64,000 bases of DNA from Acholeplasmataceae bacterium UBA5769. GTDB taxonomy: Bacteria; Bacillota_I; Bacilli_A; Acholeplasmatales; Acholeplasmataceae. This document shows, piece after piece, positions 16,490 through 24,283 of this stretch. The DNA is taken from assembly GCA_002418725.1 (NCBI GenBank), contig DIER01000041.1, forward strand, positions 5,987-69,986. Direction: 5' to 3'. A program made the translations under genes and the position numbers. The notes beneath the pieces were generated by a model. That model was not told the DNA's origin. It was given only the letters and a program-made list of their open reading frames with translations, and searched no databases. How positions within the stretch are numbered: position 1 is the first letter of the stretch; each line of letters begins with the position of its first letter.

Positions 16490-17851
16490 ATGGAGTTTAT
16501 TAAAAAGTATTTCCGTATTGAAGAACGGGGTACAACCATTGGTAAAGAACTTCTTGGTGGGTTAACCACGTTCTTAACGATGGCTTACATTTTGTTTGCT
16601 AACCCATCGTTGATGGGGGGCGTTGTTTCTGATGGCGCAGGCGGAACCATTCAATTGGTTGCAGGATTAGATCTTAACGCCGTGTTCTTAGCAACAGCAC
16701 TTGCAGCAGGTTTAGCAACACTCGCGATGGGTTTATTCGCAAGAATCCCTGTTGCACTTGCTCCTGGTATGGGTCTAAACGCATTCTTCTCATTCACGAT
16801 CGTTGTGAACATGGGTTACTCTTGGGAAGAAGCATTAGCAGCAGTTTTAGTTTCTGGTGCCTTATACTTAGTAGTTACACTAACTGGTCTAAGACAAAAG
16901 ATCGTGAACGCGATTCCACAATCTTTGAAATACGCGATTGGTGCTGGTATAGGTTTCTTTATTGCATACATCGGTTTAGTCAACGTAGGCGTTGTCATCA
17001 ACACAGGTGGAACAAACACTTCACTTGGTGACTTAACAAACCCTGTTGCGATTCTTGCGTTATTCGGTATTATCGTCACCATGATTTTACTTGCATTAAA
17101 GGTAAGAGCAGCTGTTTTCTTTGGTCTTGTGATTACAGCAGTCTTTGGCTTAATTCTTGGTGAAGGCTTTGGCGTTGCTAACATGCCTGTTTTCAATGGT
17201 TTAGTAGGTTCCGTTCCTTCTTTAGCGCCAACCTTTGGTGGTGCATTTAGAGGTATTGGTGGTTTACTTTCTACCGCTGGTGGTTGGTTTGCTATTTTCG
17301 CCTTCTTATTCGTTGACTTCTTTGATACATCCGGTACACTCATGGCAGTGACTGGTCAAATGGAAAACGTAACAGAAGAAGATTTACAAAAGGCTAACGT
17401 CGTTGACGCTTCAGCAACCGTTGTAGGTTCTGTTCTTGGTACTTCAACTGTGACGTCTTATATTGAATCTTTATCAGGTGTTGGTGCAGGCGCTAGAACA
17501 GGTTTAGCATCCGCATTTACCGGTATTCTCTTCTTATTATCTATTTTCTTATCACCACTCTTATCACTCATTACACCTAGCGTTACCGCAGCTGCCATGG
17601 TCATTGTGGGTACAATGATGGCAACATCCATCGGTAAGATTGAATGGAACAAGTGGGAAATCTCTATTGCAAGCTTTATGACTATTTTAGTTATGATCTT
17701 GTCATATTCGATTTCTGACGGTATTGGCTTTGGTTTCTTAACTTACGTCATCGTGATGATTTTCGGTAAGAAAGCAAAAGAAGTCAGCCCACTGCTTTAT
17801 GCAGCAACCTTACTCTTTATTGCATACATTGTTCTCTTAAACGTTCTTTAA
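16490..17851 (+). CDS. pbuG: Hypoxanthine/guanine permease, AzgA-like NCS2
   Basis: This 453-residue NCS2 transporter of the AzgA subgroup has the N-terminal GGLTTFLTMAYILFANP motif and about 12-14 helices, with the conserved DFFDTSGT substrate-site region near residue 280. It should import hypoxanthine and guanine by proton symport. Guanine-riboswitch control upstream agrees. ATG 16490 has AAAGGAGAT 11 bases upstream; a longer frame from 16418 runs through the riboswitch terminator and is rejected. Confidence 0.93.
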   Translation: MEFIKKYFRIEERGTTIGKELLGGLTTFLTMAYILFANPSLMGGVVSDGAGGTIQLVAGLDLNAVFLATALAAGLATLAMGLFARIPVALAPGMGLNAFFSFTIVVNMGYSWEEALAAVLVSGALYLVVTLTGLRQKIVNAIPQSLKYAIGAGIGFFIAYIGLVNVGVVINTGGTNTSLGDLTNPVAILALFGIIVTMILLALKVRAAVFFGLVITAVFGLILGEGFGVANMPVFNGLVGSVPSLAPTFGGAFRGIGGLLSTAGGWFAIFAFLFVDFFDTSGTLMAVTGQMENVTEEDLQKANVVDASATVVGSVLGTSTVTSYIESLSGVGAGARTGLASAFTGILFLLSIFLSPLLSLITPSVTAAAMVIVGTMMATSIGKIEWNKWEISIASFMTILVMILSYSISDGIGFGFLTYVIVMIFGKKAKEVSPLLYAATLLFIAYIVLLNVL

Positions 17852-17873
17852 CACATTCGTTTAACTTGAATAG

Positions 17874-17902
17874 AAGGGCTTCCTAAAGGAGCCCTTTTTT
17901 GT
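17874..17902 (+). terminator. Terminator after purine permease
   Basis: AAGGGCT (17874-17880) pairs with AGCCCTT (17890-17896), followed by a T run. Confidence 0.85.
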
Positions 17903-17937
17903 TACAATGAATGTAATGAAGAAAGAGGGTATTGTTG

Positions 17938-19167
17938 ATGAAATGGATCGTGATTGGCTTACTTTTAGCCGTGTATGTCTTTGAGATGTTGGTGGCTTTA
18001 CTAAACCACCGCTATCGTACTAAACCTATTCCAGAGAACTTAAAGGATGTTTATGACGAAGAAGGTTACCAAAAGTGGTTAGCTTATTCACTGGATACAC
18101 ATCGTTTTGGTTTGGTTAAAAGAGGGTTTAATTTAGCCATTATGGTAGCTTTCCTTTTGCTTGGTGTCTTTGCTCGTTTAGAAGAAGTAACGAATGCATG
18201 GACGAGTTCACCTATTTTGGCTTCCCTTTACTTTTTAGGGTTGTTTCAAACGATTGTGATCGTGTTAGGTATTCCCTTTAAGTACTACGGAATGTTTTTT
18301 ATTGAAGCTAGACACGGGTTTAATCGTGCAACGCATGCTACCTTTGTTAAAGATCTTTTTATGCAATACGTCATGATCATGGTTTTAGGTGGTTTGATTG
18401 TTGCAGGCATTCATGCCATTTATCTTCAATTTACAGGTAACCTTTGGACCTTTATTTTCGTCACCTGGGGCATGATTACGCTTGTGATGATTCTAATCTT
18501 CACCTTCTTAAACAAAGTGTTCCTAAGGCTATTTAATAAGTTTAGCCCACTACCTGAAGGGACGTTAAGAACACGTATTGAAGATTTAGCATCTTCGTTG
18601 GGATTCAATATCAAATCATTATCTGTGATGGATGCGTCAAGAAGATCGACGAAGCTTAACGCATTTTTTACAGGTATTGGTAAATCGAAAGAAGTTGTTT
18701 TATTTGATACACTGATTGAAAAGATGAGCGAAGATGAAATCGTCGCGGTGCTAGCCCATGAACTAGGACATGCCGTGCATAAAGATACGTGGCGTATGCT
18801 TATTCAACAAATTGTCGTCATATTGATCTATGCGACAGGGATTGGTTTAGTGTTAGGATCTGCTGAACTTGCCACATCATTTGGTTTAACAGGTATTCAT
18901 TTTGGGTTTGCCTTAATTCTTTTCATGATTTTATTTGAACCGATTGAGATTTTACTTAGCATACCACTTAGTGCGCTATCCAGAAGAGCTGAGTATAAAG
19001 CAGACCGGTTTGCAGCTGAAAAGACCGATAATAAAGCGATGATTTCAGCGCTAAAAGTATTATCTAGAGAAGACCTCGTTAATTTAAATCCTCATCCACT
19101 CGCAGTGATCATCTATTACTCTCATCCCCCGATGAAAGAAAGAGTTGCTGCTCTCGAAAAACGTTAA
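17938..19167 (+). CDS. M48 membrane zinc metallopeptidase, Ste24/HtpX type
   Basis: This 409-residue integral membrane protein has an N-terminal multi-helix region (about residues 1-190), the zinc motif HELGH near residue 278 and a downstream glutamate in RRAEYKADRFAAE as third ligand. The long N-terminal membrane part and EARHGFNRAT loop resemble CAAX-protease Ste24 (M48A) more than HtpX. Its role would be membrane protein quality control or peptide cleavage. AGAGGGT precedes ATG 17938. It is monocistronic between terminators. Confidence 0.88.
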   Translation: MKWIVIGLLLAVYVFEMLVALLNHRYRTKPIPENLKDVYDEEGYQKWLAYSLDTHRFGLVKRGFNLAIMVAFLLLGVFARLEEVTNAWTSSPILASLYFLGLFQTIVIVLGIPFKYYGMFFIEARHGFNRATHATFVKDLFMQYVMIMVLGGLIVAGIHAIYLQFTGNLWTFIFVTWGMITLVMILIFTFLNKVFLRLFNKFSPLPEGTLRTRIEDLASSLGFNIKSLSVMDASRRSTKLNAFFTGIGKSKEVVLFDTLIEKMSEDEIVAVLAHELGHAVHKDTWRMLIQQIVVILIYATGIGLVLGSAELATSFGLTGIHFGFALILFMILFEPIEILLSIPLSALSRRAEYKADRFAAEKTDNKAMISALKVLSREDLVNLNPHPLAVIIYYSHPPMKERVAALEKR

Positions 19168-19171
19168 AAAA

Positions 19172-19198
19172 AGAGGGAAGTCCAGCGGACTTCCCTTA
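19172..19198. terminator. Bidirectional terminator between convergent genes
   Basis: AGGGAAGTCC (19174-19183) and GGACTTCCCT (19187-19196) form a 10-bp perfect stem with an AGC loop and flanking A run. It serves the M48 gene and uraA. Confidence 0.85.
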
Positions 19199-19203
19199 TG
19201 TAT

Positions 19204-20487
19204 TTATTTAACTTCTGTTTCTTTGGATGCACCAATCGATTCGATAAGCGTGATCACGATATTTAAGAGAATACCGATAATCGCTGCAAAACTCATACCT
19301 GAGAGTTTAAATGTGGGTGGAATGACAAGTTCTGCACCACCAAGACCGATGACTAACATGGTGGATACGATGATCAAGTTTTTCATGTTACCTAAATCGG
19401 TGCGGTTCTTAATTAAGATTTTGACACCGTTCGCGGCAATTAACCCGTATAACACGATGGTCATACCCCCGATGACTGCCCATGGAATACTCGTGATAAA
19501 CGCTTGAATGTAACCGAAGAAACCGAGGAGGATAGCGAAACATGCTGCTAATCCTGTGACCCATACGGAACCAACTTTTGTAATCGCGACCACACCTGTG
19601 TTTTCACCATAGGTTGTGTTTGCTGGACCACCGATGGCACCAGCAACGAAAGTTGCAATACCATCACCAAGAAGTGTCTTATCTAGACCTGGATCCGTTA
19701 AGAAGTCGTTCCCTGTAATTTCACCTAAGACCACGTGGTCACCGATATGTTCTGCGATTGTGACAAAGGCAAGTGGCGCAAACATTAAGACGTTACTTAA
19801 ATCAAAGGCATAGGAACCAACAAAACTAAAGTTTGGTAACTGGAAGAATTTAACACCTTCAAACGCGGCTGCTAAATCAACGATACCGACGATGACTGCT
19901 GCGATGTAACCAACAAAGATTGAAACCAAGAAGGGGACGATTCTTAAGAAGCCTTTAGCCTTCGTGGATAAAATGACAACGGATAAGAAGGTAATAGCTG
20001 CAACGAGTGGAACTTCCCAACCTTGAGACCCATTAAAACCTGAAGTTGAAATCGCAACCGGTGCTAATGTCATCCCGATGATGATGATCATTGGACCAAT
20101 AACAACCGGTGGAAGGAGTTTCTTCAACCAGCCACTACCGACGAAGCGAATCACAGTAGCAACGATGATGTAGATGAGACCGACAACCATTAAACCGAAG
20201 TATGCGGATGCTGGACCACCTGCGCTTGCCACTGCAGCAGTGATTGCTGGAATGTAGGCGAAGCTACTACCTAAGTAAACAGGGACCTTTGCTTTGGTGC
20301 AGAAGATATAAATCAGTGTACCAATACCGCTCGCTACGAGAGCTACACCGACATCTAACCCGGTTAACAAGGGCACCAGGACGGTTGCACCAAACATTGC
20401 GAAGACATGCTGCAAGCTTAAAACAATCCACTTGCCAATTGAAGATGGTTTTTCTTGAATACCAACAATCAATCCATTTTGATTCAT
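19204..20487 (-). CDS. uraA: Uracil permease
   Basis: This 427-residue NCS2-family permease of the UraA/PyrP branch has the LQHVFAMFGATVLVPLLTG N-terminus, the AEHIGDH substrate-binding motif and the NTTYGENTG loop. It should take up uracil by proton symport. The reverse-strand leader carries a probable pyrimidine attenuator, and the divergent neighbour encodes the regulator PyrR. AAGGAGAAC precedes its ATG. Confidence 0.93.
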   Translation of the reverse strand: MNQNGLIVGIQEKPSSIGKWIVLSLQHVFAMFGATVLVPLLTGLDVGVALVASGIGTLIYIFCTKAKVPVYLGSSFAYIPAITAAVASAGGPASAYFGLMVVGLIYIIVATVIRFVGSGWLKKLLPPVVIGPMIIIIGMTLAPVAISTSGFNGSQGWEVPLVAAITFLSVVILSTKAKGFLRIVPFLVSIFVGYIAAVIVGIVDLAAAFEGVKFFQLPNFSFVGSYAFDLSNVLMFAPLAFVTIAEHIGDHVVLGEITGNDFLTDPGLDKTLLGDGIATFVAGAIGGPANTTYGENTGVVAITKVGSVWVTGLAACFAILLGFFGYIQAFITSIPWAVIGGMTIVLYGLIAANGVKILIKNRTDLGNMKNLIIVSTMLVIGLGGAELVIPPTFKLSGMSFAAIIGILLNIVITLIESIGASKETEVK

Positions 20488-20524
20488 GACGTTCTCCTTA
20501 GATTAAATTTTAAAGGTCTCAAGC

Positions 20525-20610
20525 AAAAAAGACACCCACAGGTGTCCTTCAAGCATAGGTATAGTGACTTGGATACCTTGTTATGCTCACGGGCATAGCT
20601 TAAAGGACCT
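20525..20610 (-). promoter_or_regulatory. Probable pyrimidine (PyrR-type) attenuator of uraA
   Basis: Reading the reverse strand, AGGTCCTTTAAGC (20610-20598) can pair with GCTTGAAGGACACCT (about 20554-20540), an antiterminator. Competing are a TATGC/GCATA hairpin (20597-20582), an AGGTAT/ATACCT hairpin (20578-20557), and a terminator GACACC/GGTGTC (20546-20531) with six T. This architecture matches PyrR-controlled attenuators, and pyrR is adjacent. The textbook PyrR-binding loop sequence is not clear, so PyrR control is inference. Confidence 0.7.
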
Positions 20611-20621
20611 TTACTGTTTAA

Positions 20622-20649
20622 AGTATAACACGGATTTTTTGAAAATCAA
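20622..20649 (-). promoter_or_regulatory. uraA promoter
   Basis: On the reverse strand TTGATT (20649-20644), 16 bases, TATACT (20627-20622), directly upstream of the attenuator. Confidence 0.65.
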
Positions 20650-20698
20650 GCCTAAAAATAAAGAAAAATAATGATATGATAAAAGTGGTGATAGAAAC

Positions 20699-21202
20699 AT
20701 GAAAGAATTAATGAATGCAGAACAATTATCAAGAACCATGAAGCGTATGACACATGAAATGATCGAACGAAATCAAGATTTGAATGACATTGTCTTGGTC
20801 GGTATTTTAAGAAAAGGCTATCCGATAGCCATGATCTTAAAAGAAAACTTTAAACGGTTTGCTGACCTTGATGTCCCGGTCTACTCGCTTGACATTCAAG
20901 CGTACAGAGATGATTTAGAAAACAAAATCACGCCGGAGCTACAACACCTTGACGTTCACGGAAAAACCGTGATTTTAGTTGATGATGTGCTTTATACAGG
21001 CAGAAGCGTGAGAGCGGCCATGGATGCTTTATCTGATCATGGGAGACCCGATCATATTCAACTGGCTATTTTAATTGACCGCGGGCATCGTGAACTACCG
21101 ATTCGAGCGGATTATATTGGAAAGAATGTTCCCACGTCGAAAAACGAAAAAGTGATTGTCGATATCGAGCATATGAGTGTCTTTGTTGAGGAGCAGCAAT
21201 GA
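20699..21202 (+). CDS. pyrR: Bifunctional PyrR: pyrimidine attenuation regulator/uracil phosphoribosyltransferase
   Basis: This 167-residue type I phosphoribosyltransferase contains the PRPP-binding motif VILVDDVLYTGRS (about residues 92-104) and the YRDD segment typical of PyrR. It binds pyr mRNA leaders in response to UMP, and also salvages uracil. It lies divergent from uraA and its probable attenuator. A TATGAT -10 is seen at 20675-20680. It overlaps the downstream GNAT-SGNH gene by 4 nt, an odd partner. Confidence 0.93.
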   Translation: MKELMNAEQLSRTMKRMTHEMIERNQDLNDIVLVGILRKGYPIAMILKENFKRFADLDVPVYSLDIQAYRDDLENKITPELQHLDVHGKTVILVDDVLYTGRSVRAAMDALSDHGRPDHIQLAILIDRGHRELPIRADYIGKNVPTSKNEKVIVDIEHMSVFVEEQQ

Positions 21203-22374
21203 TGAATACGATTTTGGAAACCAAAAATTTAATTTTAACACCCATACAATTAAGTGATGCTGAAGCTATTTTTCACTTTTTTACACCTAAGATTACGACG
21301 TATATGATTCCTGCACCTGCTGAAAAAATCGATGAAACCATTCACTTTATTGAGCATTCCATTCAATTAAGAGCAGAAAACAAGGAAATCGTTTGGGTTG
21401 CAAGACTTAAATTTGATGACACCTTTGTGGGCTGTATGGGTCTTCATCATATGGATACAAAAACACCTGAATTAGGTTTATGGATTCAAGAGGGATTATT
21501 TGGCAAGAAGTTAGGCATAGAAGGTATGGCAGCCATTGTCCAATTTGCAAAAGATAACCTTTCCATAGATCATTTTGTGTACCCTGTTGACCGTAGAAAT
21601 ATCGCATCTCGTAACATCCCAGAAACGTTTGGCGGCATTCTTAAAAAGACATATCCTCAAACAGGAAGATCTGGAAATGTGATGGACACGTTAGAATATT
21701 GGATTTATCCAGAACTTCCTCGTGATTATACATACCCTGTTGTCTTGTTTCAAGGGGATTCCATCACAGATTGTGGTAGACATCGTCAAGATGATTTAAG
21801 TTTAGGGGATGGTTACGTCAAAGAATTAGCACCTTTTTTCCCACAAGTTAAGTTTATCAACAAAGGCATCAGTGGTGACAGAACAGAAGAACTGATAAAC
21901 CGTTGGGATGAAGATGTCATCGCTTATCAACCCGATATCTTGAGCTTACTTTGTGGCATTAATGATGTGTGGCATCATTACCATTTTGGTAAACCGATGA
22001 ATCCAACCATCTTTGAAACAAACCTGACATCCCTTATTGAAAAAACAACAAAAGCGTCAAAACATACCAAAATCCTTCTCATCGAGCCTTTCAGTTACGC
22101 CATTGGCGCATTTGATATCTCTTGGAGACCGATGCTAGATGAGATGATTGCTATCGTTAGAAGGTTAGCGAAAACCTATCAATTAACGATCATCCACATG
22201 GATGATCACATGAAAGCATGGCAAAAAAATTACCCACAAGAAGCGATATTAGGTGATGGTGTTCATCCTACAGAACTAGGGCATCAATGGATGGCAAAAG
22301 TGATTAAACCTGTATTAAGAGACATGTTAATAAACATCCAAGAAACGAGATTAAGTCTAACTAAGGAGGACTAA
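21199..22374 (+). CDS. Fusion: GNAT acetyltransferase plus SGNH/GDSL hydrolase
   Basis: This 391-residue protein has two domains. Residues about 1-165 resemble a RimJ/RimL-like GNAT acetyltransferase (start RxxxxI-like ETKNLILTPI, ending with the NIASRNIPE segment at 134-142, where the family has NxxSxxxxEK). Residues about 178-380 form an SGNH hydrolase with GDSIT (Ser188), Gly in ISGDRTEEL, GIND (253-256) and DGVHPT (Asp353, His356), so the esterase triad is complete. Together they suggest adding and removing acyl groups on the same class of molecule. No signal peptide is visible, so it is cytosolic. The substrate is unknown. Confidence 0.85.
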   Translation: MMNTILETKNLILTPIQLSDAEAIFHFFTPKITTYMIPAPAEKIDETIHFIEHSIQLRAENKEIVWVARLKFDDTFVGCMGLHHMDTKTPELGLWIQEGLFGKKLGIEGMAAIVQFAKDNLSIDHFVYPVDRRNIASRNIPETFGGILKKTYPQTGRSGNVMDTLEYWIYPELPRDYTYPVVLFQGDSITDCGRHRQDDLSLGDGYVKELAPFFPQVKFINKGISGDRTEELINRWDEDVIAYQPDILSLLCGINDVWHHYHFGKPMNPTIFETNLTSLIEKTTKASKHTKILLIEPFSYAIGAFDISWRPMLDEMIAIVRRLAKTYQLTIIHMDDHMKAWQKNYPQEAILGDGVHPTELGHQWMAKVIKPVLRDMLINIQETRLSLTKED

Positions 22375-22376
22375 TC

Positions 22377-22868
22377 ATGGATAAACCAACGACAAAGCAT
22401 GCACTACTGGCATCTAGTCAACGCGGTTTTGATGAACTCATGGGGATGATTGAACAGCTTTCAGCAAAAGATAGAGTCAAAGAATGGAAGACGTTAGAAA
22501 GAGATAAGAATATCAGAGATGTCATCTATCATCTTTATGCATGGCATGAACTCATGCGCACATGGCTACATATTCTTTTAGAAGGCGGGAAACCAGAACT
22601 TCCTAAACGTGGATACACATGGGATGATTTAGACATGCTCAACCATGAGATATGGTTAGACGCACAAAAGCATCCGTTGATGGATGCTTTAGAACTTTTT
22701 GAAAACTCATATCAGACATGTTTAGAAGAGGTTCAAACATTGTCAGAGGAACAAATCTTTACCCCTTATTTTAAAGCATTAAATCACCCGATCATTGGAC
22801 TTCTCGATGGGTGTATGAGCGATCATTATCAATGGGCGCTAGGTCTCATCAAATCGCATCTATCCTAA
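22377..22868 (+). CDS. ClbS/DfsB (DUF1706)-family four-helix protein
   Basis: This 163-residue protein fits the ClbS/DfsB (DinB-like) fold: an N-terminal helix with a FDELMGMIEQLS segment, IRDVIYHLYAWHELM, and a later GYTWDDLDMLN. ClbS is a self-protection hydrolase for colibactin in Escherichia coli; most homologues have unknown roles. AAGGAGGA precedes the start. It lies two bases after the GNAT-SGNH gene, so the two are probably one operon. Confidence 0.8.
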   Translation: MDKPTTKHALLASSQRGFDELMGMIEQLSAKDRVKEWKTLERDKNIRDVIYHLYAWHELMRTWLHILLEGGKPELPKRGYTWDDLDMLNHEIWLDAQKHPLMDALELFENSYQTCLEEVQTLSEEQIFTPYFKALNHPIIGLLDGCMSDHYQWALGLIKSHLS

Positions 22869-22871
22869 TGA

Positions 22872-22902
22872 AAAAGAGTGGACTAATTCGCCACTCTTTT
22901 AA
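22872..22902. terminator. Bidirectional terminator overlapping a gene end
   Basis: AAAAGAGTGG (22872-22881) and CCACTCTTTT (22891-22900) form a 10-bp stem. The stop codon and last codons of the reverse-strand gene lie within it. Confidence 0.85.
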
Positions 22903-23167
22903 GTTTCATCTCTTTATTGATGTAAGATCTTATCCAAAGCATGACCGTGAAAAAGACAAAACTCACCACGAAAATCCAGTTCATAAACTGTGGTGCAATC
23001 ATCGGATGTTCTGAAGCATCGTGTGAAACATACTTAATGACGAAAAACATGTTTTCCGTTTGATACATTTCAAAATGATTTAACAGTAAACCGATCATGA
23101 CATTATACATGACAGCAGTCAATAATATAAAGACTAAAAGCACCTTTAAACTTTTCGTTTCTTTCAT
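22883..23167 (-). CDS. Small two-helix membrane protein
   Basis: This 94-residue protein starts at MKETKSLKVL and has two membrane helices (about residues 8-30 and 63-85) with a polar loop between and a basic end. I choose ATG 23167, which has GGGGTG upstream, over an upstream start at 23203. Its last codons and stop fall inside a terminator hairpin shared with the convergent gene. I do not recognise a family. Confidence 0.6.
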   Translation of the reverse strand: MKETKSLKVLLVFILLTAVMYNVMIGLLLNHFEMYQTENMFFVIKYVSHDASEHPMIAPQFMNWIFVVSFVFFTVMLWIRSYINKEMKLKRVAN

Positions 23168-23279
23168 CCAAACACCCCACCCTGTCGATGAATAGTATAT
23201 CAAAAAAGTCTTTCAAATTCATGTCATTTTGGTTGTGGAGATACAGCGTTCGAATTGCGTGATTTAAAGGGAAAAACAG

Positions 23280-23308
23280 TTGACAATTCACTCATATTAT
23301 AGTAATAT
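23280..23308 (+). promoter_or_regulatory. Promoter for rplM-rpsI
   Basis: TTGACA (23280-23285), 17 bases, TAATAT (23303-23308). A 75-base leader follows, which may hold an L13-type leader, but I cannot draw a convincing fold. Confidence 0.8.
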
Positions 23309-23383
23309 GACATAGGTACATGAGTTTTATCCACTTATTAGCCCTTAAATTCAAAACCCGAACGAATATAAGGAGAAATCAAA

Positions 23384-23815
23384 ATGAATACATTTATGGC
23401 AAATGCACAAACCGTTACCCGCAAGTGGTACGTTGTGGATGCAGAAGGAATGACTTTAGGTCGCTTAGCAACCCAAGTCGCAAGCGTATTACGTGGCAAA
23501 CATAAACCTACCTACACCCCTCATGTAGATTGTGGTGATTATGTCATCGTTATTAACGCTGAAAAAATTGAATTAACTGGTAAAAAATGGAATCAGAAGA
23601 TGTATTACAGTCACTCTGGTTACAACGGTGGTCTTAAGGAAACAGCTGCTAAAGATGTGATGGCTAAATTTCCAACCCGTATGGTTGAAAAAGCAATCGT
23701 AGGTATGTTACCACATACACGTTTAGGTGAAAAGATGGCTGACAAATTATTTGTCTATGCTGGACCAGAACATAAACACATTGCGCAACAACCAGAAAAA
23801 TTGGAGGTAAAATAA
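23384..23815 (+). CDS. rplM: Ribosomal protein L13
   Basis: This 143-residue large-subunit protein has the L13 hallmarks: [16 protein letters not shown] near the N-terminus, [16 protein letters not shown] and [31 protein letters not shown] precedes the ATG; a second in-frame ATG at residue 5 is possible. It forms an operon with rpsI, three bases downstream. In many Firmicutes this pair follows truA; here it is separated by 17 kb. Confidence 0.97.
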   Translation: MNTFMANAQTVTRKWYVVDAEGMTLGRLATQVASVLRGKHKPTYTPHVDCGDYVIVINAEKIELTGKKWNQKMYYSHSGYNGGLKETAAKDVMAKFPTRMVEKAIVGMLPHTRLGEKMADKLFVYAGPEHKHIAQQPEKLEVK

Positions 23816-23818
23816 GTC

Positions 23819-24217
23819 ATGGCAAAAGAAAAAGTTCAATACTTAGGAACCGGCCGTCGTAAGAGTTCAGTGGCACGTGTTATTTTAACCCACGGTAAGG
23901 GATCATTTTTGATCAATGGTCGTGAGTTCGAGGAATACCTACCATCTGCAGCAGTACGTCTTGACGTTCTTCAACCATTATCATTAACCGAGAGTGAAGG
24001 GAAATTTGATATTTCCGTTAACGTATACGGTGGTGGACTTTCAGGTCAAGCAGGTGCGATCCGCTTAGGTATCACACGTGCACTCATGGAAATCAACCCT
24101 GAACTTCGTGCAACCTTGAAACCAGCTGGCCTTGTTACGAGAGATCCTCGTTCTAAGGAAAGAAAAAAGTATGGTTTAAAGAAAGCAAGAAAAGCTTCAC
24201 AATTCTCAAAACGTTAA
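23819..24217 (+). CDS. rpsI: Ribosomal protein S9
   Basis: This 132-residue small-subunit protein ends with the invariant basic tail [12 protein letters not shown], which reaches the decoding site, and has [12 protein letters not shown] at the start. GGAGGTAA lies upstream within the rplM stop region. A terminator follows, closing the rplM-rpsI operon. Confidence 0.97.
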   Translation: MAKEKVQYLGTGRRKSSVARVILTHGKGSFLINGREFEEYLPSAAVRLDVLQPLSLTESEGKFDISVNVYGGGLSGQAGAIRLGITRALMEINPELRATLKPAGLVTRDPRSKERKKYGLKKARKASQFSKR

Positions 24218-24223
24218 TTCATT

Positions 24224-24256
24224 GGGACCCTTTGGGGTCCCTTTCTTTTTTTATGT
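24224..24256 (+). terminator. Terminator after rpsI
   Basis: GGGACCC (24224-24230) with GGGTCCC (24235-24241), loop of four, then a T-rich run. Confidence 0.88.
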
Positions 24257-24283
24257 TATAATGGTGTCGTAAAGGTGAATCAA

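Noticed and set aside
16816..17343. Reverse 175-residue ORF inside the purine permease gene
   Set aside because: It is a shadow of a GC-richer coding strand; it has Pro/Lys repetitive composition and no start signal.
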